A stretch of 53,769 nt of DNA from Pseudoalteromonas piscicida. Its GTDB lineage: Bacteria; Pseudomonadota; Gammaproteobacteria; Enterobacterales; Alteromonadaceae. A program made the translations under genes and the position numbers. Each line of letters opens with the position of its first letter. The first letter of the stretch is position 1. Below are positions 9,767 through 18,017 of the stretch, in pieces. Below the pieces are notes generated by a model. It searched no databases and had not been told where the DNA came from. It was given only the letters and a program-made list of their open reading frames with translations. The stretch is from NCBI RefSeq assembly GCF_002744175.1, contig NZ_NKHF01000015.1, positions 1 to 53,769 on the forward strand. The letters run 5' to 3'.

Positions 9767-11718
9767 TAAGACTTACGACTACGACGATGTGCTTTGTCGG
9801 TTTGTGATAAGTCAGGACGACGGTCACCCATGCCTTGGGTGTTCATTATCATCATTTTCTCAGCTTTTAGCGCTGGCTTTTCAGGTGTTAGGCCCACTTG
9901 CATGGTGGTAGGAAAGCCCGTTACGCCAGGTTCTGTTTTTGGTAGTACCACCGCGAGATCTGCAAAATGCCTAACCATGCTGTTAATTTGCGCTTGGTAA
10001 AGATCCGCAGGTGCGGTATCTGTAGGTATCGGTAAATCATTTAGCCACAGTTCACGGTCGTTAAATGCGCTCTGACGGGTATCAAATGGCTGACTCTCAT
10101 CGACCACAGTTTGATAATTGCGCTCATTCAACATGTTATTTGGTACACGCGCAGGCCAAAAAGTGGGGAGGTACGGGTCATAGGCTTGATTATAGCCGTC
10201 TCGACAACTGGCTGTATCGGTTTGCCATGGAATAGCCATCCAGCGAGTAATTCCCCCTGCAACCTGTCCTGTGAGTAGTGGACCGCTTGAGTGCAATGCT
10301 ATTTCGGGCGTCATTTCAACGCCATAATTGGTGCCATGAGTTGGGGCTGTATCTTGTGCATGCTTGAGCCTAAATGCTTCGCTATACATGCCCGCGGTGC
10401 GCATTGGCCATGTCATTTCACAGCCAGGGTGAAAAGCATCCGCTAAACAAAATTCCATTGCCGCTTTTGTCAGCATATCAGGCTGCTCAGCAACCGGGAG
10501 TTCGTCAATATTAGTTGGCGCTCGACTTTTTGGGTCATAATCAGACTCAAACTCACCGTTCGACCACTGTTGTAACATATGTAGCTGGATCTCTGTTAGC
10601 GTTACAAACTGCCTCGGCGAATCGTCTGCTTCAACACTCATGGCATCACCATATAACCAAGGCCAAAGCTGTGGTGCTGCTGCGGCAAACTTTGGATCCC
10701 AACTATGCTTTTTGTCTTCGCTGGTTACTTTTTCGATTTGTCTAAAATTGTTGAATAGGTTACGCCTAGCCTCGCGCCAAGTGTCAGAATTATCGTTTAA
10801 ACGGCTGATCCAGGCCTCTGAGGTAAAATCGAATGGACTATTCCAACCGAACCCAGCAGCAAACCCAGCATTTACCCACTGTAAGTTGGTCAGCCTTTGA
10901 AAAATGGGCAAAATATCTTTACTAAACGAAGGTTTACCACTTGGTGCTGGGAGCATTTTGGCATCCACAGCCACTTGGCGCATTAAATCCCACATAGTAC
11001 GAGGAGATTTTTGCATCGGTGCATAATCTGGTGGCGCACAAATAACCCAAGCTGGTTTTACTTCTAGTGATTTGCCCTGATAAGTAACCTCAGCCGTTAT
11101 CGGGCCGTCCGATGTATCATCATACCAGCCTTCATTATTGCCAAACGTAACCGCTTCTTGACCTTGCGGGTTTTCAGACACCCCACGCCCTCCAAGCATG
11201 ATTAGCCGTCCTTTTTCGTCAGTACGCATCTCACCGAGGTAAACTTTTGTATCGGCAAAATAACCTTCAAAACGACTGCAACCACATCCAGAGTTGGTCC
11301 CGCTGATCTGTTGCTCACCACCGTCAATTAATAGCGACTGACGGTCTTTTACATTGAGGTTGCGTAGCAAACTAGGTGGAGCTTCAAGGGCTTCGGGAAT
11401 ATCCAGTGCTAGCTGAAACTCATACCATGATGATTTTTGATTGGCCAGACGAGCGCGCCACGTAATAGCCGTACTGTCATCGCAAAGTAGCTCTTTAACA
11501 ATATTTCCCTGAGCATCTAGACCATAAATGCGAAAACGGGCTGCTTGGCGCTTGAGTGCGCCGGTTTTATCGCGATAGAAATTGGTGTCTCTTGGAATGG
11601 CAGTATCGACCTCTGGGCCAATAAAAAATTCTTCTGGGCTGTTACCGACACGCATCACACCTATAGGTGGATAAATAGCGGCAGAAACAATGGGGTTGTG
11701 ATTGCAGTGGTGCGACAT
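9766..11718 (-). CDS. lodA: LodA/GoxA-like quinoprotein amino-acid oxidase
   Basis: This 650-residue protein opens with the family signature YPPIGVMRVGNSPEEFFIGP. The cofactor region WQTDTASCRDGY places Cys505 four residues after Asp501, as in M. mediterranea LodA (D512/C516). The tryptophan partner of the cysteine tryptophylquinone is probably W558 or W521. Known members oxidise L-lysine (LodA) or glycine (GoxA) and release H2O2, which makes them antibacterial and active in biofilm dispersal. Which amino acid is used here cannot be decided from sequence. No signal peptide is visible. It ends in TAATG overlap with lodB and is the next gene after the tailocin cluster on the same strand, with 418 bp between. 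Confidence 0.9.
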   Translation of the reverse strand: MSHHCNHNPIVSAAIYPPIGVMRVGNSPEEFFIGPEVDTAIPRDTNFYRDKTGALKRQAARFRIYGLDAQGNIVKELLCDDSTAITWRARLANQKSSWYEFQLALDIPEALEAPPSLLRNLNVKDRQSLLIDGGEQQISGTNSGCGCSRFEGYFADTKVYLGEMRTDEKGRLIMLGGRGVSENPQGQEAVTFGNNEGWYDDTSDGPITAEVTYQGKSLEVKPAWVICAPPDYAPMQKSPRTMWDLMRQVAVDAKMLPAPSGKPSFSKDILPIFQRLTNLQWVNAGFAAGFGWNSPFDFTSEAWISRLNDNSDTWREARRNLFNNFRQIEKVTSEDKKHSWDPKFAAAAPQLWPWLYGDAMSVEADDSPRQFVTLTEIQLHMLQQWSNGEFESDYDPKSRAPTNIDELPVAEQPDMLTKAAMEFCLADAFHPGCEMTWPMRTAGMYSEAFRLKHAQDTAPTHGTNYGVEMTPEIALHSSGPLLTGQVAGGITRWMAIPWQTDTASCRDGYNQAYDPYLPTFWPARVPNNMLNERNYQTVVDESQPFDTRQSAFNDRELWLNDLPIPTDTAPADLYQAQINSMVRHFADLAVVLPKTEPGVTGFPTTMQVGLTPEKPALKAEKMMIMNTQGMGDRRPDLSQTDKAHRRSRKS

Positions 11719-11872
11719 GTTGTAATCCTTTTTGCTGGTATTTAAGTGCTAGAAGCATCACTGAGTGTAGAAGTAAATTGTACTAAGCACCATTACATTA
11801 GATTACACAAGGAAAGAGGCCAGAGCCTCAAAATGAGGATGGCCCACATGGAGAAAGGGAGATATCTCACTC

Positions 11873-11971
11873 ATGAACGGTGAGATAAAAATACACCCTG
11901 TGCGGGACACAAGGAGAAAGGAAAATCATAAAGGCGGGAAAGCCGCAACCTGGCTCTGGCTGCGGTCTTAA
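11873..11971 (+). CDS. Possible 32-residue small ORF, unrecognised
   Basis: ATG at 11873 opens a 32-codon frame ending TAA at 11971. The product is basic (MNGEIKIHPVRDTRRKE at its start) with a C-terminal TWLWLRS. A GGAGAAAGGGAG purine run lies upstream but rather far from the ATG (about 11 nt). The start overlaps the end of a shorter ORF. It may simply be a chance frame inside a structured RNA. No family is recognised. Confidence 0.15.
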   Translation: MNGEIKIHPVRDTRRKENHKGGKAATWLWLRS

Positions 11972-12056
11972 TGGATTAGTTAAAAGGGGTTAGGTTTGAC
12001 TATTCAGACTTAATCGAACCTGCACCAAACATGGACAAGCATCAAAACCCGTCACG

Positions 12057-12111
12057 GAACAGCAATCCCAAAATACCCAAGCGGTATTAAAGGTCGCTGT
12101 TCTGTTTTTTT
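12057..12111 (+). terminator. Plus-strand intrinsic terminator facing tail gene D
   Basis: GAACAGC (12057-12063) pairs with GCTGTTC (12096-12102). An inner 6-bp stem AATACC/GGTATT (12072-12077, 12083-12088) is nested inside. Seven Ts follow at 12105-12111. No plus-strand protein gene precedes it, so it either ends a small RNA from 11.8-12.06 kb or works on the minus strand with the inner stem as a weak terminator for gene D. Confidence 0.5.
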
Positions 12112-12136
12112 GATCTGAGCTTCTATATTCGATTGA

Positions 12137-13147
12137 CTAATTTAAGGCTTCGCAAATTAGGTGGCTTTTAAAACCAGCATGGTTGATGATGTGCTTTACT
12201 TCAGTAATAAACCAATCCCCATTGAGGTTTTCATCCACTTCCTCAAGCGTGACGACACCGCCGGCAACTAGAGCAGGATCGCCAACAACCGACAGATGCA
12301 GCTCATGATGCGCGCGACCGAGCCGTTGCAACATCGACTTTGCAGCAGCTTTAGCTTGAGCTTCATCATAATAAACATAAGAAAGTGTCGTTTGTGGTGA
12401 GCCACCGCCAACACTCACCTGTGTTTTTTGCGCCAGCGTCTTATCATAAAAATAGGCGTTAACTGCTTTTATCAGCTTATTGTGATCCGCATTCAACCGC
12501 CATGCTGTTATCTGAGCCTTGCCAAGCGCTGCACTGGGTAACGCTTTACCAGTAAGCGATTTGCCCGTGCCTTTAGCCATAAAAATAAGCTTGTCATCAA
12601 CAATTTTCATAATGGCATCAAACTGTACAGCAAGTTTACTCAGCAATTGCATATCGCTTTCGCTTTGTTCTATATGTGGGATCTCGAGGCCTGAAAATGC
12701 CTCTCCGATTTTTGCCTGCAAGCCATATTCTCCAGCAATCTCTTTGATAAGCTTATCTAATTTCAACGGTTCATCTTTGCCCTCGGGAGGCCATGAGCGG
12801 ACTTTTAACGCCTTAAAATCCTTATCCCACAACACTTTATTGCCGAATAAAGTCAATGATCGGTTTGGCCCCGTCAGTTCATAGGCACCAACTTCAAAGA
12901 GCCCCAATTTGGTCGATGGTGCACTTTGATCTTTTGTGCCTTCTTTGTAGCCCATTGCAATTTCTAGCTTATCGTCAGGTGCAGGTAAGGCAATAGGCGC
13001 ATCCGCTAAATTATCAAAACGGACATAACAAGTATCACTCGCCAGCCCAGTACGCGTAGTTACACTGACTTCCACCAGGCGGTTTTTGAGGGTTTTTGAT
13101 ACTTCATTACCGTTCGCCTTGATAGAATAATGTGGTTGTAAGTCCAT
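12137..13147 (-). CDS. D: Tail hub protein, P2 gpD-like
   Basis: This 336-residue protein is of the phage late control D/gp27-like hub family. In contractile tails it forms the trimeric hub ring that links the spike to the tube. It shows the family pattern of a beta-rich N-terminus, a central LSKLAVQFDAIMKIVDDKLIFM stretch (given in part; about residues 170-195) and a C-terminal NGDWFITEVKHIINHAGF end. It is the last gene of the cluster in the P2-like order U-X-D and starts one base after gpX. In P2, Ogr controls late genes; the name 'late control' reflects history rather than function. Confidence 0.9.
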   Translation of the reverse strand: MDLQPHYSIKANGNEVSKTLKNRLVEVSVTTRTGLASDTCYVRFDNLADAPIALPAPDDKLEIAMGYKEGTKDQSAPSTKLGLFEVGAYELTGPNRSLTLFGNKVLWDKDFKALKVRSWPPEGKDEPLKLDKLIKEIAGEYGLQAKIGEAFSGLEIPHIEQSESDMQLLSKLAVQFDAIMKIVDDKLIFMAKGTGKSLTGKALPSAALGKAQITAWRLNADHNKLIKAVNAYFYDKTLAQKTQVSVGGGSPQTTLSYVYYDEAQAKAAAKSMLQRLGRAHHELHLSVVGDPALVAGGVVTLEEVDENLNGDWFITEVKHIINHAGFKSHLICEALN

Positions 13148-13148
13148 A

Positions 13149-13364
13149 TTAGTCCCAAATATTAATCACATTCGACACCGTAGGTTTGGCGATTTCAGGT
13201 AAGAAAATACTGACTTGTTCGGGGTACACAGGACCTAACTCGGCCAATCCATGATTGGCCTCAAGTACCTTTTCTACCATACCGCTGCTGCGCCCATAGT
13301 GTTTAAAACAAATGAGGTCGAGACAGTCTCCATCTCGTGTAATATACGTAACCCCTTTACTCAT
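13149..13364 (-). CDS. X: Tail protein X (LysM-like)
   Basis: This 71-residue protein begins GVTYITRDGDCLDLICFKHYG and ends in a PEIAKP-type strand. It matches the P2 gpX family, a small LysM-like baseplate protein found between U and D in P2-like tails and R-type pyocins. It is tightly packed between U and D. The short length is normal for the family. Confidence 0.9.
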   Translation of the reverse strand: MSKGVTYITRDGDCLDLICFKHYGRSSGMVEKVLEANHGLAELGPVYPEQVSIFLPEIAKPTVSNVINIWD

Positions 13365-13380
13365 TTTGACTCCTTATCGG

Positions 13381-13821
13381 TTACCCGATTTGATAGCGGC
13401 AGAGTTCCATTGAAAACTGTATTTCTCTTGGGATCCCATCGTTAAAAAATAGGGTTCGAGTTTCGCTGATCCGCTTGATCACCCATTTACCCATGACCCG
13501 TCCTACACTCGGGCTAGATTTTCCACTTTCTTCAACATATCCGAGCGTCATCGGCTCACCTTTCTCGGCTTCCTTACGCATCATATCGAGCTGCTTTAGT
13601 CCGTTATCTACAATCTGTGGAAATATTACCCCCTCAATGCTCAAAGACTGCTCCCCGACACCGATAAACTGCATCGGTGGAGAGTTTTTATCCGTCTGAG
13701 AGTCGTGAGTTTGCCAGCGATATTGCGCATCATATTGGAGTTTATTGAACGCAGCGGTACTTACCGAAAACTTATAATCTCCAAGCTGCATCATATGCTT
13801 AGCGTGATTTACTTTACTCAT
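13381..13821 (-). CDS. U: Tail protein U
   Basis: This 146-residue protein is of the P2 gpU family, recognised from the start (MMQLGDYKFSVSTAAFNKLQ), the FPQIVDNGLKQLDMMR core and the C-terminal REIQFSMELCRY. The family is required for tail assembly and probably forms part of the baseplate hub or adaptor. It starts 16 bp after the tape measure stop and belongs to the T-U-X-D block. Confidence 0.9.
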   Translation of the reverse strand: MSKVNHAKHMMQLGDYKFSVSTAAFNKLQYDAQYRWQTHDSQTDKNSPPMQFIGVGEQSLSIEGVIFPQIVDNGLKQLDMMRKEAEKGEPMTLGYVEESGKSSPSVGRVMGKWVIKRISETRTLFFNDGIPREIQFSMELCRYQIG

Positions 13822-13837
13822 TTGGCCCTCTGTCGTT

Positions 13838-16800
13838 TTATGCTACTTGGTTGTAATAACGTGCACTTAGCGCTTGTTCGGCCTGCTGCTGTTGTTGCTC
13901 TAAAATCTGCTTAACTTGCTGAGCCACTTCATGTGCTTGTTGGCCATCCTTAGCATGCACAGTGATATTGGCGTTAACCGTCACAGCTCCCGCTTCAGAG
14001 CGCGTTGTTGAGGCTGAATAGGACTCAGCTGGGGTGGTCGTATTACGATGGATTAAGCTAGTTGGTTCTGGCATCTTAGCTGGTTCAGTTTGACGTCCTT
14101 TACCTTCACTAAACCACCCCTTTATGCGCTCACTAACAAAGTTATTGGTGAGATAACCCGCCATAGGCGCGGCCATTTTCACATACGGATTTTTGCTCTT
14201 AGATAATGCTCCTGACACAACGTCAGCTGAGAACATTCCGCCGAGCGTGCTACCGATCACACCGGTCTTTTCTTTTACCGAGAGTGAATCATTATTTAAC
14301 GCTTCCCAGACGGTATGTGCATTTAATGCACGACCCGCTATATCGCCCGCTTTGCTTACATGATGAACTCTGCTATTCGTGATACCTTGATGTGAAGCGA
14401 ACGCAGCAGCCGTACCAGATGCCAAGTTTAATTCGTTGATCGCATTACCTTTGACAAAATCGACCACCGTATTGTTGGTCGAGGTCTCTGGCGGCAGTGC
14501 TTGGTCTGTGGCAGTGCTTTTTGCTGATGCAGGTTTATCATCCTTATCAGCTAACCACCCACCTAGCACACCGAGTGGCCCCATAGTGGCAAAGCTGCTC
14601 ACCCCATCAAGCACTCGTTCACCAACAGAAGTTGTTGCTGAAGCGCTCGAGGGATCTTCACTATCACTTGAAAATACGCTTCCTAGCTTATCACCAAGCC
14701 ATCCACCAATTGATTCGCCGCCCATGGCACCTAGAGCGCCACCTACAAGTCCACCAATTGCGGTGCCAACAACGGGCACTACCGAACCGATTGCTGCGCC
14801 AGCAGCAGCACCTGCCAGCGCGCCACCAGCCCCGCCAGCTGCGGCGCCAACCTGAGTGGTTTTTTGTTTTGCAGTTAATGTTTCGTCTGTGAGCGCACTC
14901 ACAGCATCAAACGCGCCCAGTGCCACACTGAGCGGTGCGGCTGCACGCCCAAGTAGCCGCTTGGACCCTTTAAACACCTTGCCAAGTTTGCCGTCTTTCG
15001 CAGGGCTAAAACCACCAAGCTTTTGCATGCTAGCTTCATTCGCAGCAGGCGTAACTTTGATTTTTTTGGTTTTGGACCTAGATTTTGGTTGAGTAGTTTG
15101 GCTCTCTAACTGTGCTTTTACGTTGGGGGCTTTGCCTCCATCTAACAACTGTAATGCAGGTTTATTGGCTTTTCGTTTGTTGAGGCTACGCAACTTCTGT
15201 TCACGGGTCGCCGACGCTTTTTTGTCTTTGTGATAAGTTGACTGAGTCTGCCTGGTGCGCTTTCTACCACGTTTTTTACGCCCCTTTTTGCGCTTGGGCT
15301 TTTTCTCTTCGGCTTCACTTTCTAACTCAGCAAACGATTCAGATAAATCATCGCTAATACCGTCTAAGCCGAATTCACCAAATAGATCCGGCAAACTGTT
15401 GGTAAGAGAAGATAAATCGCCATTAAGTACGCCTTTTAAATCGATATTCGACAATAAATCAGCATGTTGCTCTAACAGGTTGGCCGCTTCTTGCAATCCA
15501 AAAGCATTGAGCAATTGCGGACCTGCACTCACCAAGGACTGAATATCGCCACCTAAAATCGCATCGACATCCAGTTTTTCCAACGCTGGCAGTGCGTTTT
15601 CAAGCACCCCAGCAGCCCCATCTAGTTCAAATGCTTGCAATAACGAAGGTCCTGCCGCCATTAAACTCGACACATCACCGCTGGCAATTTGTTTTAAATT
15701 AAGTTGTTTTAAACCAGGCACTGCCGCCTGTAATTTATCCGCAGCATCGCCAAGCTCAAAAGCTCTCAATACTTCAGGTGCGGCATCAACTAAACTGCCA
15801 AGCTCGCCATTCATCAAGCCTTTAAAGTCGAGCTTTTCTGCAATTGGCAATGCCGCACCTAGTGCTTGCGATGCTCCTTGCATATCAAACGCATCTAGTA
15901 ACGCTGGTGCGTTTTGCAGTAGCGATTGCACATCACCATCAGCAATTGCGCCCAGGTCAAGCTGCTGTAATGCTGGCAATGCTGCAGAAACCGCCTTTGC
16001 TGCGCTGTCAAGTCCCGCTGCACCAAGCAGATCAGGTAATGTCGTAACCAGAGACCCCAGCTCTCCTTGCGCAAGCCCTGCCAGATCCAGCTGTGCTAAT
16101 GCTGGTATTTCTTGAGCGAGTGTCTGGTTTAACGATGTTAAATCCACTGCATCCAGTAAGCTCGGTAGTGCTTGCTGGACACTGCTCAAGTCGCCTTCAA
16201 TAAGCCCCGGTAAATCCAGTTGTGCCACAACTGGAGCAAACTGGGTGACTACCTTCGCTGCATCTTCAAAACCAAATTGAGTCAATAATTCAGGCGCGGC
16301 TTCGGTTAGCGAAGTGAGATCGCCCTCAAGTACTTTGCCTACTTGAATATTGCTTAGCGTTTTGCTGGTCTCAAGTAACTGTGTTGGTACGGCACCAAGG
16401 TCGATACTTGCAGCCAACTCAGGGAGTGATTGAACCAGCGCATCCGTATCTAAGCAAAATTGCTGCTGAGCGTCGTGAAAAGACTGGTTTTGCTTTGATG
16501 CGTTGGCCACAGCGGTCACTGCTGGCGCAACCGAAATGGCATTAAAGAGTGTAGGGATTTGCTCATTCAAAGCCGCAAGTTCAACGTCAACGGTTTGCGT
16601 TGCAGCACTAAAATCTAGTCCTGCGACTCGCTCAGATAACCCATCAATGGCATGCTGCAATGAATCAGGCAGTGCCAACATCACTTGATCCACTTGCTCA
16701 ACCAACGGTTCGCTGGGCGTTGTGGCTTCACGCATTACTGGGGTTTCGAACTGCGGCATCGCTAAAGGTACTTCTGGTGCAAGGAGCGCACTGGCATTTA

Positions 16801-16984
16801 GCTGAGTCATGATGGAAATTAATTGCTGGATCTGCTCACCGGTTGCTGTCGCACTATTGTCATTCAATTTGGCAACTATGCTACCTAAGTGCGCGACTTG
16901 GTTAGCAAGTGCAGTTACCTGCGGCAACTTATTTTTGACCTTGTTCGCCTCTCGCGAACGCGCTGGTTTGTGTTTCTTTGTCAT
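13838..16984 (-). CDS. T: Tail tape measure protein with eight 43-residue repeats
   Basis: This 1048-residue protein sits between E/E' and U, the P2 T position. It has a basic N-terminus, then eight tandem repeats of exactly 43 residues (residues 213-556; units begin at 213, 256, 299, 342, 385, 428, 471 and 514). Each repeat has a G-(D/E) pair at its ninth position. An acidic patch and a very basic linker (about 560-605, KRKKGRKKRGRKR) follow. A glycine-zipper hydrophobic segment (about 711-768) and a C-terminal Gln-rich coil (QILEQQQQQAEQA) end the protein. Tape measures set tail length and their hydrophobic parts are thought to enter the target membrane. A 14-bp hairpin lies just upstream of its ribosome binding site. 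Identity by position is strong; the repeats are unusual. Confidence 0.88.
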   Translation of the reverse strand: MTKKHKPARSREANKVKNKLPQVTALANQVAHLGSIVAKLNDNSATATGEQIQQLISIMTQLNASALLAPEVPLAMPQFETPVMREATTPSEPLVEQVDQVMLALPDSLQHAIDGLSERVAGLDFSAATQTVDVELAALNEQIPTLFNAISVAPAVTAVANASKQNQSFHDAQQQFCLDTDALVQSLPELAASIDLGAVPTQLLETSKTLSNIQVGKVLEGDLTSLTEAAPELLTQFGFEDAAKVVTQFAPVVAQLDLPGLIEGDLSSVQQALPSLLDAVDLTSLNQTLAQEIPALAQLDLAGLAQGELGSLVTTLPDLLGAAGLDSAAKAVSAALPALQQLDLGAIADGDVQSLLQNAPALLDAFDMQGASQALGAALPIAEKLDFKGLMNGELGSLVDAAPEVLRAFELGDAADKLQAAVPGLKQLNLKQIASGDVSSLMAAGPSLLQAFELDGAAGVLENALPALEKLDVDAILGGDIQSLVSAGPQLLNAFGLQEAANLLEQHADLLSNIDLKGVLNGDLSSLTNSLPDLFGEFGLDGISDDLSESFAELESEAEEKKPKRKKGRKKRGRKRTRQTQSTYHKDKKASATREQKLRSLNKRKANKPALQLLDGGKAPNVKAQLESQTTQPKSRSKTKKIKVTPAANEASMQKLGGFSPAKDGKLGKVFKGSKRLLGRAAAPLSVALGAFDAVSALTDETLTAKQKTTQVGAAAGGAGGALAGAAAGAAIGSVVPVVGTAIGGLVGGALGAMGGESIGGWLGDKLGSVFSSDSEDPSSASATTSVGERVLDGVSSFATMGPLGVLGGWLADKDDKPASAKSTATDQALPPETSTNNTVVDFVKGNAINELNLASGTAAAFASHQGITNSRVHHVSKAGDIAGRALNAHTVWEALNNDSLSVKEKTGVIGSTLGGMFSADVVSGALSKSKNPYVKMAAPMAGYLTNNFVSERIKGWFSEGKGRQTEPAKMPEPTSLIHRNTTTPAESYSASTTRSEAGAVTVNANITVHAKDGQQAHEVAQQVKQILEQQQQQAEQALSARYYNQVA
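15317..16348 (-). repeat. Eight tandem 129-bp coding repeats in the tape measure gene
   Basis: The repeats correspond to residues 213-556 of the tape measure. The protein period is exactly 43 with no insertion or deletion. Conserved positions include the leading LDL, the GD/GE pair (221, 264, 307, 350, 393, 436, 479, 522), S-L, P-x-L-L and a hydrophobic A-rich second helix. At DNA level the copies are diverged, so this is old duplication or selection, not a recent expansion. Confidence 0.9.
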
Positions 16985-17016
16985 GGCGTTACCTGAGGAA
17001 AGTAAAGAAAAGTGAA

Positions 17017-17060
17017 ACGCTTTAGCTTAGATAGTGTGTTCGCTACCTAAGCTAAAGCGT
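17017..17060 (-). terminator. 14-bp perfect hairpin upstream of the tape measure gene
   Basis: ACGCTTTAGCTTAG (17017-17030) pairs fully with 17047-17060, leaving a 16-base loop. On the minus strand it is followed by TTCACTTTTC, a U-rich but imperfect tail, and then by the tape measure start 33 nt later. It is likely an attenuator that lowers tape measure expression relative to sheath and tube, or an mRNA-stabilising hairpin. Confidence 0.5.
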
Positions 17061-17115
17061 CTAAAAGTAGGGAGATTGGCCTCTAATGTAATTAAGAGGC
17101 CAGTGTAGTCATCGG

Positions 17116-17241
17116 TTAACCCGCTTCTGTCGCCTGTTTGTAATCAAGCGCTGCTTCGAACCACTCGATCAGTTCGTCTTCTGTCAGCGCGTTGAGTTCG
17201 GCCAAGCCCCAGCCGGTATATTTAGCTAGGGCTATGACCAT
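17116..17241 (-). CDS. E': GpE-like tail assembly protein (E' extension)
   Basis: This is a 41-residue frame starting ATG at 17241. The sequence TGWGLAELNALTEDELIEWF fits the Phage P2 GpE pattern (W-x3-EL-x-(L)-x4-EL-x2-W). It lies in the -1 frame relative to E and that frame stays open back through the end of E. In P2 and many tailed phages the second chaperone is made as a fusion through a -1 ribosomal slip. No good Shine-Dalgarno precedes this ATG, which favours a frameshift or coupling. A possible slip site is the GCT TTT CTC near the end of E. Confidence 0.75.
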   Translation of the reverse strand: MVIALAKYTGWGLAELNALTEDELIEWFEAALDYKQATEAG

Positions 17242-17246
17242 GGCTT

Positions 17247-17504
17247 TTAAGCGCTTTGGCGGGACACGAGAAAAGCTTGGAGCGTTTCTCGCAGCTTGAC
17301 AAAATCACTCCAATCAAGCTCTTCGATGATATCTGGAGAGACTTCGCATAAGTGCGAGAAATAACGGATTTCGCTTTCCGATTCGCTGATATCCGCTCTA
17401 TCCACCATTAACCGATCGCGTACTTTTGGTCGTCTCATTGTCAGTTCTGCATACTCATGCCCATCGACCGTAATTGGGAATGCTAAGGTAATGATTTCTT
17501 TCAT
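17247..17504 (-). CDS. E: Tail assembly chaperone E
   Basis: This 85-residue protein is of the P2 gpE/Mu gp41-like tail assembly chaperone family, with the start ITLAFPITVDGHEYAELTMR and the typical RRPKVRDRL segment. It lies right after the tube gene, as in P2. Such chaperones keep the tape measure soluble during assembly. The -1 frame at its 3' end is open into the GpE-like extension (17241-17116). That arrangement suggests programmed frameshifting. Confidence 0.9.
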   Translation of the reverse strand: MKEIITLAFPITVDGHEYAELTMRRPKVRDRLMVDRADISESESEIRYFSHLCEVSPDIIEELDWSDFVKLRETLQAFLVSRQSA

Positions 17505-17507
17505 GGA

Positions 17508-18017
17508 TTAAGCTCCGATTGCTGCGCGAAGTGCTGCCATTTGGTCCTTACCGTTAACGGTACGAACGTCGTTGTATAGGTCAATTTCGTAGATCACATC
17601 TTGACCGATTTGTAGCTTGTACTTCTGAATTGCATATTGCAGGGTAAGTTTGGCTTCTTCACCATCTTTCCAGCTGCCCATATCCACTTCTTTGAAGAAA
17701 CCTTCAAGCGTTACCACTACAGGCACAGGTGCTTCGCCTTGCGCTTGGATTGCGCCACGAGCCGTCAATGGCGTGGTTGCACCGCTCCAATCGCCAAGAA
17801 GCTTCATCATGTCGGCGTTATATTCAAGTAACGTGATTGTGCCTTCCAGCTTTTCAAGCTGACCAACATCAAGCTCAACTGGAGCTTGGAAACCCGATGT
17901 GACTTCGCGAGTTTTTACCGTGACTTTTGGTAGCTGGATTTCATCGGCAATACCTAGATAGCCTTTACCGTCTACAAACAGCTTGAATTTTTTAAGAATT
18001 TTTGGAGAGATTGCCAT
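17508..18017 (-). CDS. FII: Tail tube protein FII
   Basis: This 169-residue protein is of the P2 FII contractile-tail tube family, with PKILKKFKLFVDGKGYLG at its start and EVTSGFQAPVELDVGQLEKL in the first third. Hexamers stack to form the inner tube. The ATG overlaps the sheath stop (TAATG), so sheath and tube are translationally coupled. The length is normal for the family. Confidence 0.95.
   Translation of the reverse strand: MAISPKILKKFKLFVDGKGYLGIADEIQLPKVTVKTREVTSGFQAPVELDVGQLEKLEGTITLLEYNADMMKLLGDWSGATTPLTARGAIQAQGEAPVPVVVTLEGFFKEVDMGSWKDGEEAKLTLQYAIQKYKLQIGQDVIYEIDLYNDVRTVNGKDQMAALRAAIGA

Larger units (their letters stand above)
11719..12136. other. 418-bp structured intergenic region between lodA and tail gene D
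   Basis: No conserved gene is seen. On the plus strand it has several hairpins: CCTCA/TGAGG near 11825-11837, and TATCTCAC (11863-11870) with GTGAGATA (11880-11887). A long-range 9-bp match, GCCAGAGCC near 11819 with GGCTCTGGC near 11951, encloses them. A 16-base direct repeat with 14 matches (11845-11860 and 11908-11923) contains Shine-Dalgarno-like GGAGAAAGG. The region ends in a plus-strand terminator. It should also hold the minus-strand lodA promoter, which I cannot place with confidence. A structured small RNA on the plus strand is possible. Confidence 0.4.

Noticed and set aside
14436..14855. 139-codon plus-strand frame opposite the tape measure
   Set aside because: It is the antisense of the Gly/Ala-rich coding region, which is GC-rich and stop-poor; composition is low-complexity and there is no ribosome site.
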